Below are positions 1 through 10,191 of a stretch of DNA of 64,000 bases, piece after piece. Both the position numbers and the translations under genes were made by a program. Where the stretch lies: positions 8,184,001 through 8,248,000 of the forward strand of contig AP026546.1 of assembly GCA_026075535.2 (NCBI GenBank). Reading direction: 5' to 3'. The DNA comes from Tricholoma matsutake. Its lineage: Eukaryota > Basidiomycota > Agaricomycetes > Agaricales > Tricholomataceae. The notes under the pieces were generated by a model. That model was given only the letters and a program-made list of their open reading frames with translations. It did no database searches and had not been told where the DNA came from. Position 1 is the first letter of the stretch, and each line of letters begins with the position of its first letter.

Positions 1-1456
1 GTTAGCTTTCATCAATACCACTGAAGACACCGCTGCTGAACCTGATTTGGACAACCCTGAAAAAATTGCTTGGCTCGATGTTGCTGAGCATGATGAGCTG
101 GCCAAGTGTCTCAATATGTGCATTGATCGTTGGCGCAATGCCAGTCCAGAGGCCAGAAAAAAAATGTATGTGCTATTTGCCATTGCAGGGATATTTCTTG
201 CCATGTGTCGCCATGGCCATGTATTGGCGATGTGTGACATGATCCAAAGTGGAGAGCTGTATGTTACTTTTCTCATTGTACTACAGCCTTATTCTAACCT
301 AGCCATTTTCAGTATGAAATACCAAATCGCAGTCGTTGATTGCCTTCTTGAACTCTATGGGTCCAACATCGGCCTTGCTTATGATATCATGTGTGCATTT
401 ATCAAAACCATTACTAGAAGTAGCTTGGGGGCTAAAGTAGTAGGATTATGCCTGCATGGTGTGGTACCCGCCTTTCACAGACATGCCCATAATTGTGGAT
501 GCCAGATCAACTGGCTGCCACTCTATGTTGAGGGTGCAGGACTAGAAGATTTTGAAGAATGTGAATGAACTTTCAGCAAGTCCAATGAACTGGCCAGCAT
601 CACCCAATTAATGACTCCATTCCATTGCCAGCAACAAATTGATGAGCACTTCAAATTCCACGATGACAATAAGCATGCCTCTTCAGGTAAGTCCTGATCA
701 AACTTACTGTAATATATGTATCACACTCAGCTGACTGTATTAGGAAACTTCATATATCAAAATTATTGACAAGCATTGGAGAAAATTCAATACGATGGAG
801 AGAAGCTGGCTGTGCTTTCAGCACAACTCAAGATGACTTCAGCTGACTATGAGTCATATCTCCAAAGTGAACACAATTATCTCAAAAGTCTCCAAATGGA
901 ACCAATTGAGATCACTCAGACTATCAACTATATGGAGCTATTGATTAAGCTTTACCACCTTCAGTACATGTTGTTCTGGATACAGATTATCAGCATTAAT
1001 GTCAACCCATGTGGGCAAGAATCTGATGAAGTCAAGCAAGCATGGAATTGACTCGATTATGATATTATTCACAATGGTTTCACTCGTACACAGATTGCCA
1101 ATGTTACCTGGTATTGTACCACGCACTCTCATTGGACTGCTTACAATGAGGAGGTCTGCCGATATGAAGAACACAAAATTGAAACTCAATGGGTGATTCT
1201 CTGGAATATAATGATGCACTCCATCTGTGCACTGATAGAAAATATCATTGGGCTGTGGATAAGCTTGAATGGCTTGTCGTGCAGCGTCTGTTTGAAATGA
1301 CAAAGTTAGGGATGAATGGTGTTGGTATGTCATAGCTCTTTAACTGTCATTCGGCCAATTAATTTTATTAGGATATAAACTTTGAGAGAAAATGGGGAAG
1401 GCACTGAAGTTGCATTCTGGGTCCTTCCACCAAAATGACAAAATAGGCACAACGTC
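1..1456 (+). pseudogene. KDZ-family transposase remnant, open at the left edge
   Basis: Reading frame 2 is open from the first base and encodes KDZ (Kyakuja-Dileera-Zisupton) transposase sequence with the hallmark stretches FLAMCRHGHVLAMCDM, LAYDIMCAF and YVEGAGLEDFEECE. These belong to the DDE-type cut-and-paste transposases common in basidiomycetes. Coding continues past a TGA at 566-568 (family Arg) through a KHASSG stretch. A probable intron follows, from gtaagt at 688 to tag at 743, then NFIYQNY, a second TGA at 767-769 (family Arg) and QALEKI. Further KDZ pieces (NEEVCRYEE, LVVQRLFEMTKLGMNGVG, YKLREKMGKAL) run in shifted frames to 1456, where the hAT-like insertion begins. It is dead: at least two nonsense changes plus frameshifts between 1050 and 1250. 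Family call is from recognition, not a search. Confidence 0.85.
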
Positions 1457-2839
1457 TAGGCATGCCAAAGTTTGGTTCAGTTTGGTTCTTTGAGAATTTT
1501 GCTGAACCTGGAACCAGACTTCAGATTCGGTCCAGGCAATCTGCTGAACCCCAAACTGGACCATCAGTTCAGGTTCAGAAAGGGTTCAAATGGAGAACCA
1601 AACTTTTTTGTGCACAAAAAATCTGTAACATGGTTCATATGACTTTGAAAAAGTAAAACATGTATATTATGAGTGACATAAATACAGGAAACTAGATTGA
1701 AGTACAGTTCAAATACAAGATGCTCATTCCAGGATCATGATGTTGTGTTACAGGGATGGGGACACTGTGGCACGAAGGGATCAGGAGGGCTACCCATCGT
1801 GTCCCGCTGTTTTGTTCTCAGGGCCATCCGAGTCGTTGTCATTTAATCCGGGCCATTCTCCTCGCCACCTGGGTTCCATTGGTCTTCCTGCTCTCGTTTC
1901 AGTCATGCTGCCTAGCCTGTCATGTGTCATTGTCGTTGTCGGTCGTGGCCACCTCAGTGTCACTTCGTCTTTGTGGTCCCAGTTTCTTGTCGTCCTCCAA
2001 GTCCCGGTTATCCTCGTCCCTGCCATCATCCCCGATCATTTCAATTTTCACAGTACCCCCTTCGCTGGAACTCCCCCGCTCTTTGACACCTGCCGATCTC
2101 ATTGGTTGTGCTCATCTGTCAGTCAGTGTAGTCCCTGTCCTTTCCCCACATTTGTGGTCTTCGTTTAGTGCACGGCTGTATGACGACAGCCCAGTTTGAC
2201 GTCACTCAGGTTGATCCACTGTGCACCGATGAGTTTCCGATCGAAATCTTGGGAATGCAGAAGAGGTTGAAGAGGCTCGAGGTTGTCTCACACTCTGATC
2301 AAGCCTTGCCACAGGTGGTGGGAGCTGTCATGGTTGGGGGTCACTTGTTGGCCTACCTGCAAATATCTGTAGGTTAGAATGACAGTACAAGAAAAACAAC
2401 ATAATTTTACATGAAAGAACATACCTGTAGCGAGCTTGGAAGGCAACACCTCCCTAGCATTCCTTCAACCTGCAGCCAGCATATTTGATACATACGATGT
2501 GGTGGTAGGTCGGTTGTGGTTGCCATCGATGTTTGTGGTTTGTACGAGAGCATGGGACAGTGTGGCTCATTATTTCCTTTTTTGGGTCACATCATGTCGT
2601 TGTCGGGATTGGTGTAGGAAACATGGAGAAGAGGGCCACAGACTTCCGTCTGCTATTACTAGCAGTAACATGGGAAACTATTTTCTCCAGAGTTTTCGGA
2701 CATCACAACAACTAAAAAAGGTTCAGGTCGAACCAGGTTCCACCTTGCCCGAACCCAGAACCAGACTTGTGGTCCAGTTCTGCACAACCGTCGAACCTTG
2801 GACCGAACTTTGGTTCAGAACCGGACTGCGGCATCCCTA
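1457..2839. mobile_element. Non-autonomous hAT-like DNA transposon inserted in the KDZ remnant
   Basis: The two ends form imperfect terminal inverted repeats of about 24 bp. The left starts TAGGCATGCCAAAG and the right, read on the minus strand, starts TAGGGATGCCGCAG; both continue into GGTTC-type motifs. The element is flanked by an 8-bp direct repeat, ACAACGTC at 1449-1456 and ACAACCTC at 2840-2847, with one mismatch. TAGGG-type ends plus an 8-bp target duplication are typical of the hAT superfamily. Subterminal regions (about 1475-1610 and 2710-2835) are dense in GAACC/GGTTC words. The interior (about 1740-2200) is GTC/CGT-rich low complexity. No transposase frame is visible, so movement would need a helper. 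Confidence 0.75.
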
Positions 2840-2847
2840 ACAACCTC

Positions 2848-3243
2848 TGGTTCGTCCTGACAACCCCTTGATATTCAACCTCTGCTAGGATATTGGGTTG
2901 AAGCATTCATGAGATATGTTTTGTATGTTCAGGTGGGGTGTTGTGCCTGCTGCACATCACTAGTACCACAACTTGCATCAGTTCCAGTGATCCTTCGATC
3001 TTCCCTGGCGGTAATTGAAGCAAATGCAGCCGCACACAGGCCTTACCGTTCTCCGAATAAGACAGTGAACTGCACGCTTGAACTTGGATACAATGGCTTG
3101 ATCGGACGTAAATGGTGAATCCTCGTTTCGATACCCTAGATTGCAAAGTAGTGCATTATTTAAATACGGTCGTCACTCTTTCACAGGTTGCATGTTCTCA
3201 TGTTCGTCCATTCGTACCCTACACAATAACAGTGGACATTAGA
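2848..3243. other. Spacer between the hAT element and the UNC93-like gene
   Basis: This holds the 3' flank of the minus-strand gene ending at 3244. Short open frames on both strands show no recognisable domain. It may include the decayed end of the KDZ element. Confidence 0.5.
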
Positions 3244-5301
3244 TCACCGGACAGGGAGTAGATGTGCCACGTACAGGGTCTCGTCTTCAATATCAGTGTG
3301 TTCCTTGACACGGAGATGGATCATGGGGAGCGCAGCGACGAGACCCACAACTAGGAGAATCCACACGGAGATGAAGATATTCATGAAACTAATGTGCATA
3401 AAGGGATCAACTATACACGGTCACAGCTAATAGTCATCACTCACGGAAGCTTAACTGCGTCTGCGCGCCAAACACCTGCAGAACCAGCTGATTGCAGGGA
3501 TTTGTCTGCAGAGAATGATATGTTCAAGAAAAAGTATGTGTTGAAGTAGCATGAGCACACGCACAGAAACCGGCGAAATGGGCCAGCTTGGCAGGGTCAT
3601 TCGACATTGCACCGATGAGCCAGTAGGAAGTCGTCTGCCACATGGCATCGAGAATGCCACAGAAGACGTACAGGAAGATCTTGCTAGTGTATCCAGAGTC
3701 GAATATATCCATCTTTTGTGCTGCAGGAGGTACGCTTGCGCGGGTGTATGTCCTAGATGAACCATGGCGTCAGAGGAAGAGGAAAATATGTCTAGACAGT
3801 AAAATATAATACTTCTGGTAGAAATACGCCCAAATGTGGACGAGAAAAACCAAAATGAAAAGGAGGCTCCAGCCTGCGAAGGCGCGGACTCGGCGAGCGA
3901 GGTTCTTCTTATCAAGGAGGAAGCCGATGACGAGCGAGCCGAAAATCTGTGAGATCCAATACACGAGATTGTTCAGGGCGCGTGCCCGGATGTTGAAAAG
4001 GGTACCATTGTAGTCGTTGAATTCTGCACATAGTGAGATGCTGGTCAATCACATGGCCATAGAAATCGTTGAGGGAAAGAGAACTGACCCCATGTGTAGA
4101 ACCAGTTGGAGGCGAAGAACATGGGAAAGAGTAGAATAATCAATGGATCCTGCCGTAGTGCGTAGTAGAGGCCCAGGATCTCAACCTTCCATGAGGAATG
4201 ACGAGGTGTCGCGACCTTCGTCCCGTCAGTGCGGATCATGCCACCCGGGTCGGCCATTAACATCGGAAGCGATACTCCAATGCAGGTCAGGCAAAGGAAA
4301 ACAATCTGGAGTCCATACTCAGTGTAATTATTGAGAATGTGGGGATGGGAACGTACGTAGGTGCTATTGCTGACTAGGTAGACAAGCATGACGATCAACT
4401 CGTGTACAATGCAAAGTCTTAGCCTTACCAGCATTGGCCTATGGTATTCGTAAGATCATAGCTTGATGGAAAATAGTGGCATGAAATTCACCGTAGAATG
4501 GAAATTCTGACCAAGCGTAAGAGACGCGCCCACGATACCACCCAAGTTGAAGAAAGTCCAAAAAATACCAACAAATCTGCCTTTCTGACCTTCAGTCGGG
4601 TATGCCAGCATGAGAGAACCTTGGGCAGTCCATAAGAAGCCAGCACAGATACCAAGGATTGCACCCGCGGCAATGACAAATCCTTTAGCGTTTGAGTGGA
4701 TATTCAATGCACTTTCAGAAAGTAGTGAGCGCGGACGCATAGATACGAGACAGACAACGTCACAGGTAAGACCCGATATATAGAGCATAACCACCCGTTC
4801 CAAGCAAAAGCGTCAACCTTGAGCCAAGCTTATTGATAATTGGACTGGAGTCTCCAAGTTTTAGCATTACACTTCTGACGATGATATGCGAAAAGGCGAC
4901 AGTCGTACCCCGCAAAGAACGCAGATGCGGCAAAGGTAGCGTAAAGAGCAGCATTAGAATTAGCACTCGTCGTATTATCAACTTGACCACCACCGCCCAA
5001 ACCGTTCAAGGCATTGAAAAGACCTAAAAGGTTGTACCATCACGATTGAGAGCAAACCCTGGGACCAGGAAACAGACCTGGACACGTGAAGCAGACGAGG
5101 CCGAGCATGGACACCTGATGTAATGTCACGTATTAAGCTGGGATAGAAGTTGGAGAGAGACAAGAAGACCTGAGTGATAGGATGATAATAAACACCCTTG
5201 AGACCGGCAGGACGCTCAAAGATAGCCTGATGTTGGGATGAAGACTCGGTGTCGCTACTGCCATTGTGATAGCCTGCCTCTTTGTCGTGAATGTCAACCA
5301 T
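3244..5301 (-). CDS. UNC93-like / MFS-type membrane protein
   Basis: A multi-exon gene read on the minus strand from ATG at 5301 to TGA at 3244-3246. Exons worked out at the 5' end are 5301-5170, 5114-5078 and 5023 onward; later exons were followed by frame only. The protein starts with a short hydrophilic N-terminus (MVDIHDKEAGYH), then SMLGLVCFTCPG, LFNALNGLGGGGQ, LTLLLGTGGYALYIGSYL, ILGICAGFLWTAQGSLML and YPTEGQKGRFVGIFW. These are typical of fungal UNC93-like proteins (DUF895), a major facilitator branch with about 11 membrane helices. Later pieces include FFASNWFYTWGQ, SQIFGSLVIGFLLD and a last helix before the tail LRVKEHTDIEDETLY. Length is roughly 470-490 residues, normal for the family. 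No stop or shift is needed if short introns are accepted. Substrate is unknown; other family members affect ion-channel or receptor trafficking, so a transport role is not certain. Confidence 0.85.
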
Positions 5302-6750
5302 GATGGACGGCGCTCAGATTGAATGAACCAAGAGGGTTAGGCAGCAAACAACTTGAAGTGTAAAAGGCATCGAAGGACTGATATAAGTGTTGGATTCTAT
5401 TAGGTCCCACGGATACAACATTAGTAGGGGTCAAAGTAGGGCGATTATCCACTGATTATGTCCACGATTTTTGGGACACGGACAATCGCGATTATAGCAA
5501 TAATCGATGATTAGATTATCGAAGCACGATTATTCGGCCTGCTTACATTTTGCTTACGTCAAGTAATCATGCTCATGCTCAATAAATCATGACGGTCGGA
5601 TTATCGTGACATTTTTTGTACATAATCGTGCAATATTAATAGCCCTCCTTTAACCATTACACTATTGCATCGATATAATTGACAGGCACCTAGGTCCTAG
5701 AGTAAAATGTCAAGTCCGAGGAGTGATTACTTCGACGAAAAGTTGACCTCCTAAGAAGACATACATACTTGAATAAGGCATTCTCGACCATTTCCAGGGG
5801 TGACAGATGACAGTCGATATCTAGGGTCGCGAGTCCGACATGTCGAACAGTTTTCCAATCGGCCCTCTAGTCCCTATGATAGTATTGCCTCGTGTTGCCG
5901 AATAATCCCCATGATGGGAGTCGGTTCGCTTTGGTTGGTATACGCTCGAATTGCATATACTGTGGTGATGACGCGTCTTTTGCTGAGCGGAGACCTGGGT
6001 CAGGGCCAGCTGGTAGCCTAGTATACCGGTATACAATTTAAAAAGTAAATGCACATCAATACAAAGATGTAAAAACAGTGCTGCAGTCTTTTCCTAGATC
6101 AGGATCAGGCGATCCGCGCGCGTTATGCTGCTTATGCTTCTCTGCTGACATGGAAATATTTGCTCAAAAAGCAACCTTCTGATAATATATTCGGTAAACT
6201 CGGAAAGAGTTTGGAAACTTCCGTGTAAGTTCATCAAAAAAGTTCATTCTACTTTAGGTTCGGAGAGAGGTTGGACAAACTCTGTCAGAAAGTTTTGGTT
6301 TTGGAGAATCCGGATGTCTGTCCGTCCGTCCATCTATCCGTCTGCACTTTACATTCCACTACAATAATATGGAAATTATCTTCTAATTGTACACAAGTAC
6401 ATTGATGCATCCCCTTGCAATGTAAGGGTGGTCTACAGCCTTGCAGTGGCCACTGCCATCAAAAGTATGTAATTATCAACTTAGCTAATTCTCACCCGAT
6501 ACAGTAGAGGAATTATAAGATGTATATTCCATGCAAATCCCAGGTAGTTTTCATGGTAAGATATATTTTCATCAAGAACAAAGCGAGTGAAAATGTGTAG
6601 CCATGTCGGCATATTTTGAAATCATGTGATGAACAACATTCACCAAAAACTCTAGTATTGCTCTGCGTGGGGGTGATATCTGATAATATTCACAGTAAGT
6701 GTGGTTGTATTGTTATGTGACCCATATTGTAATGGTATAGCACAGACAAC
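5302..6750. other. AT-rich intergenic region upstream of the UNC93-like gene
   Basis: The first few hundred bases must hold the promoter of the minus-strand gene. About 5445-5640 is dense in GATTAT/ATAATC words. A perfect 14-bp palindrome GTATACCGGTATAC sits at 6021-6034. A GTCC/ATCC microsatellite-like run is at about 6315-6342, next to TTGGAGAATCC, which recurs inverted near 6790-6800. No convincing gene was found. Confidence 0.5.
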
Positions 6751-7352
6751 TTAATTATTTTTATGAGGTGGACAGACAGATGGATGTGGATTCTCCAATC
6801 CCAAAATGTCCTCAGGAATCCAGAGCAAATGAGAGCTTGAGCTTTGAGATGAGCTCTGCTGAGAGTTCTTCAGGTTTGATACCTTGAAGACACATTGAGA
6901 CTGGGACCCTGCAACACCGAGGAGTGCCATAGGTATGAGGTGGTGGGTCACCAAATGTCTGGGACGATGTTCCTCGAGCTCTGCAAGGGGTCTGAGGGGT
7001 GGGGGATAACATCAGTTGAGTTGAAGGAGTTCACCTAGGCCAGAAAATGAAAATAATCCTGCTCACCAATCACATCCATGCCATACAACAAAATCAATCA
7101 CCATAGGTGTAAATTTCACCTGTTCTGTCTGTAATGGCAGGAATATTAGCCTATACTATAAATAAGAGGACTCACTTGTTCAAATTCATCAAATAGTGAA
7201 GTTGTGCTGTGGAATAAGGAGTCGAGGATGGGCAGGACACTCATCAGCCAGCCAATGACATGACTTATCTGGTCTGAATGAGTTCTCACAGAGTCTTCAG
7301 GGAAGTGCAGCCAGTGAAAACAACATATCATTGAGAGGTAGCAATAATCCAC
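6751..7352 (-). pseudogene. Possible coding fragment of unknown family
   Basis: On the minus strand, an open stretch from 7352 ends ...LFHSTTSLFDEFEQ at a good donor (GTGAGT, about 7174). After an intron-like gap a second open stretch runs to about 6812 with PEELSAELISKLKLSFALDS. The frames can only be joined with at least one shift. No domain was recognised, and the surroundings are repeats, so this may be a decayed transposon gene or chance. Confidence 0.25.
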
Positions 7353-7376
7353 TGAGCAATTGATGTGGTGTAGCCA

Positions 7377-7560
7377 TGGTTCAGACCAGTCCAGTTCTCC
7401 AAGGTTTGTTGTGAACCTAGAACCGAACTTTAGGTTCAGTTCAGTTCGGTTCTACCATCTCACTGAACTTTGGACTGAACCATAGGTTCAGGTTCAAAGG
7501 GGTTCAGTTCAGGTTCAAAGGGGTTCAGTTCAGGTTCAAGGGGTGTTCAAACTGCAAACT
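7377..7560. repeat. GGTTC-rich degenerate repeat block
   Basis: The word GGTTCA/GAACC recurs many times, including three near-copies of a unit AGGTTCAAAGGGGTTCAGTTC. The composition matches the subterminal regions of the hAT-like element at 1457-2839, so this is probably part of a related element. No matching terminal inverted repeats with an 8-bp duplication were found here. Confidence 0.55.
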
Positions 7561-9207
7561 AAACCCAACTCTACAAAAATACTATGTTGTGACTGGAGGA
7601 TATATGAGAAGTGAACCTTCACTGATGGCAAGTATGACACAATTCAGAGGTAAGTGACACATAGAGATCAAGTTTGACACATCTCCCCAAAAGGAAACAC
7701 CGACAAACCCAGTTGCCTTGAATCATGCCAGCAACAACAACACAAACAACAATGACAGATGAGCTATTGGTAAGTTTTGTCTTTCATATTGATTTCTTCC
7801 TCAGCCTTGACAATAACGACACCCCCACCTCACGTCTCCCCTGTGAGCCACCTGTCCCACACTGCCACTGTGAGCCTCTGCTTGCAGGGTGGCAATGGGT
7901 CCCATTTCTGGACCACGACAGGTGCTGTGTCACACAGCACCACTACCCCACCTGTGAGCCACTGCTCGTAGGGGGCAATAGAGGTACTGACGACAAGGGA
8001 CTAGCCAACAAATGACAGGGAGGACAACAACAAAAACGTGGGGATGATGACAAATGACAGCATGGGGACGACTACGCAGGGACAATGACAAACAACAATC
8101 CAGGGATGACACGAACGGGGGAAACAATGAATGACGACTGACAACAACGAGTACCAGGGAACAACACCTCACTCTTGCTACAAACACAAGACCATGGGGT
8201 GTTTCTTTTCTTTTTCTCTCTTCTTTCTTTTGTTGTTTGGTCTTTTTTTCTTTTTTTCTTCCTATTAGCAACATCCCACTGCCGCGAGTGCCTGCTCACA
8301 GGGTGATTTATTAAGTATATAATTTAATTTAATTAGACAGTAAAAAATAGTAGTAAAACCAGTCAAAACCGGTTTTTCGGTTGTGGTCCTTCAAGTATGG
8401 GCAACGGTTTGGACCAGTTGTGGTCCACAGTTGCCCCTCTTGGGGGTCAAAAAACCGGACCAAACTGGACCTTAAAACACTACCTATGGTGCATAAACAA
8501 CTCACCAACACCAGACATACCAATGTCTGTGTTACATTACTACACCACCATTAAACACTTCCACAGTGCTGGCACAGCCACCAGCAATAGCATAGCCACC
8601 TATGGTGCATAAACGACTCACCAACACCAGATATACCAATGTCTGTTTTACAGTGAGTTATGGCCACCCTACACCACCAACACATTCCCATGGCACTGAC
8701 ACAGCCACACACATTGCTGACACAATCACCCTTGCTGCCGGCACAGCCACCAGTGAATACAACAACAACAACTGGCGACATGCATCCTGGCAATGGCACC
8801 ATACATCCTTATTACCCTTCTATCCACATCCAGCAGTGCCGACATTATCCTATTGATGCGGTACCTTCCTATTTTGTGACTACACCCAATGCGGCCTTCC
8901 CAAACCACACACTATGCTTGATGTGGCCTTTTACTTACATGGTCGATCTTTTTCTTATATATTACTTATTTTTTATTCCTTAACCTTCGTTCCTACTTCC
9001 ATGCAACGAAGGTATAGTAACTGCCTATTCTTTTATTTGTAGTAACTTATCATTCCTACTTCCATGCAACAAAGATAATTTGATCCTGTCTTTTAGTAAA
9101 CCTAAGTCTAGTGTAGGCTGCCAAACTTGGCATCCTTCCAAGTGATGTGATAGTTGTAGCAATCTGTGTCTGGTTATATGGTATCCTTGTTCTGTTGAAC
9201 CCTATAA
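7561..9207. other. Low-complexity repeats, no supported gene
   Basis: Most of this is CAC/GACAA-rich low-complexity DNA resembling, in reverse, the interior of the element at 1457-2839. A GGTCC/AACCGG-rich palindromic block lies at about 8360-8478. Two copies of TTCCTACTTCCATGCAAC lie at about 8992 and 9054. Open frames are short and lack domains. Confidence 0.5.
8482..8652. repeat. Direct duplication of a 55-bp unit, period 116 bp
   Basis: The segment at 8482-8536 starting ACCTATGGTGCATAAAC recurs at 8598-8652 with about four differences. The spacer is CAC-rich. This looks like a local tandem duplication of about 116 bp. Confidence 0.8.
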
Positions 9208-9281
9208 GACCTGATAGCTCAGTTGGTCGGAGCATCTGGTATATGTCCAGGAGGGCCTGGGTTCAATCCCCAGTCTGGTCA
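9208..9281 (+). tRNA. tRNA-like sequence, probably a decayed tRNA or SINE head
   Basis: The segment folds as a cloverleaf. The acceptor stem GACCTGA pairs with TCTGGTC (6 of 7), the D stem is GCTC/GAGC, the anticodon stem TCTGG/CCAGG, the variable loop 5 nt and the T arm CTGGG-TTCAATC-CCCAG. Internal Pol III boxes are intact: A box TAGCTCAGTTGG and B box GGTTCAATCCC. The anticodon loop is TATATGT. Read strictly this gives anticodon TAT but puts A at position 33, where functional tRNAs almost always have U. No intron is visible. A tRNA-derived SINE or pseudogene is therefore more likely than a working tRNA. Confidence 0.5.
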
Positions 9282-9688
9282 TCTTTTCTGCATTCCTACA
9301 ACCACTACTGGCAAGAATGAGCCATCACCAATGAAGAGAGACCACTACTGGCAATGACAAGCTCTCATTGACAAAAAGGAAGCACCACTGACAGTGACAA
9401 TGAGCACCCAGCACTGAGGAAGAACCATGAGCAGTGGTGGCACCCCTCCCTCATGTGAAATGCAAGCTGGAGAGGGCTTTTTATTATTCTGTTTTCTCTT
9501 TGTAGCCTCTCTCCCACATATATGCAAGGCAGGGACACACCTTGGACTTGAACAGCCACCACCTTGATACATTCCCATGGTCAAAGGACCAGCAAGAACA
9601 AGGGAAGAACAAACAAGTACACAGTTTAGCATAGAAACTACACCTGCTGCAACTGTAAAAGCTACCACATGACAAGCTGTATCATGCT
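9282..9688. other. Spacer between the tRNA-like sequence and the LINE fragment
   Basis: No gene is supported. Two copies of CCACTACTGGCAA occur just after the tRNA-like sequence (about 9303 and 9342), which could be the body of a SINE. The last part may be 5' LINE sequence. Confidence 0.4.
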
Positions 9689-9867
9689 ATGGCAGAATTC
9701 ATCCCCACCACCTTCAATGCAGGGTCCAGCTTCACACACACAAGGATAGAGGCAGACAGTGAACTATGCACAAACACCATTGCACACTCAAAGTATATTA
9801 AACTAGTACACCTCTGGACAAACACCAAAAGGTCAGCCCACGTCATCTTTGGCTTCAACAATTGTGA
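9689..9867 (+). pseudogene. LINE (non-LTR retrotransposon) ORF1, first part
   Basis: The frame encodes sequence typical of the gag-like ORF1 of agaricomycete non-LTR elements: AEFIPTTFNAGSSF, then KYIKLVHLWTNTKRSAHVIFGF, ending FNNCD at the insertion of element A. The next residues, SANKAIEYGMYIEGKEV, are found 3.2 kb downstream at 13025, so the two pieces were one frame. ORF1 proteins of this type bind element RNA. The 5' end of the LINE is not identifiable. Confidence 0.65.
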
Positions 9868-10007
9868 TGGAGATGCTCAAGGTGTCTCCTCCCAGATTGC
9901 ACAAGTGGGATCACATTGCTAGAGATGACCAACTACAACATGTGACTGGCTAGGTTTCTATCCATGAGATCATGTGATCACCTGGAGTGGTGCCTCACAC
10001 CACTCCA
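9868..10007. repeat. Element A left terminal repeat (140 bp)
   Basis: Begins TGGAGATGCTCAAGG and ends CACACCACTCCA; same length as the right copy at 12885-13024. GTGA precedes it. Confidence 0.85.
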
Positions 10008-10191
10008 TCCACCCATGTCCCAAATGGCGATGTCCTCATTGCCAGCAGAAAAACAACCAGAAAAAAAAGAAAACCATGCAAATGAAAAAAATAAGAATGA
10101 TCTAAATTCTAAAATTTCTGTAGCCAGGAAAAATCTATGGTTGCAATAAAAAATAAAATAAAACTCAACAACAGGGTGCCCATCCCAATGC

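Noticed and set aside
6290..6815. Inverted repeat TTGGAGAATCC with GTCC-rich flanks as a MITE
   Set aside because: Only about 11 bases match well, the rest is microsatellite-like, and no target duplication was found.
7725..8523. Short ORFs on both strands in the CAC/GACAA-rich region
   Set aside because: Low-complexity composition, no domain, no splice pattern.
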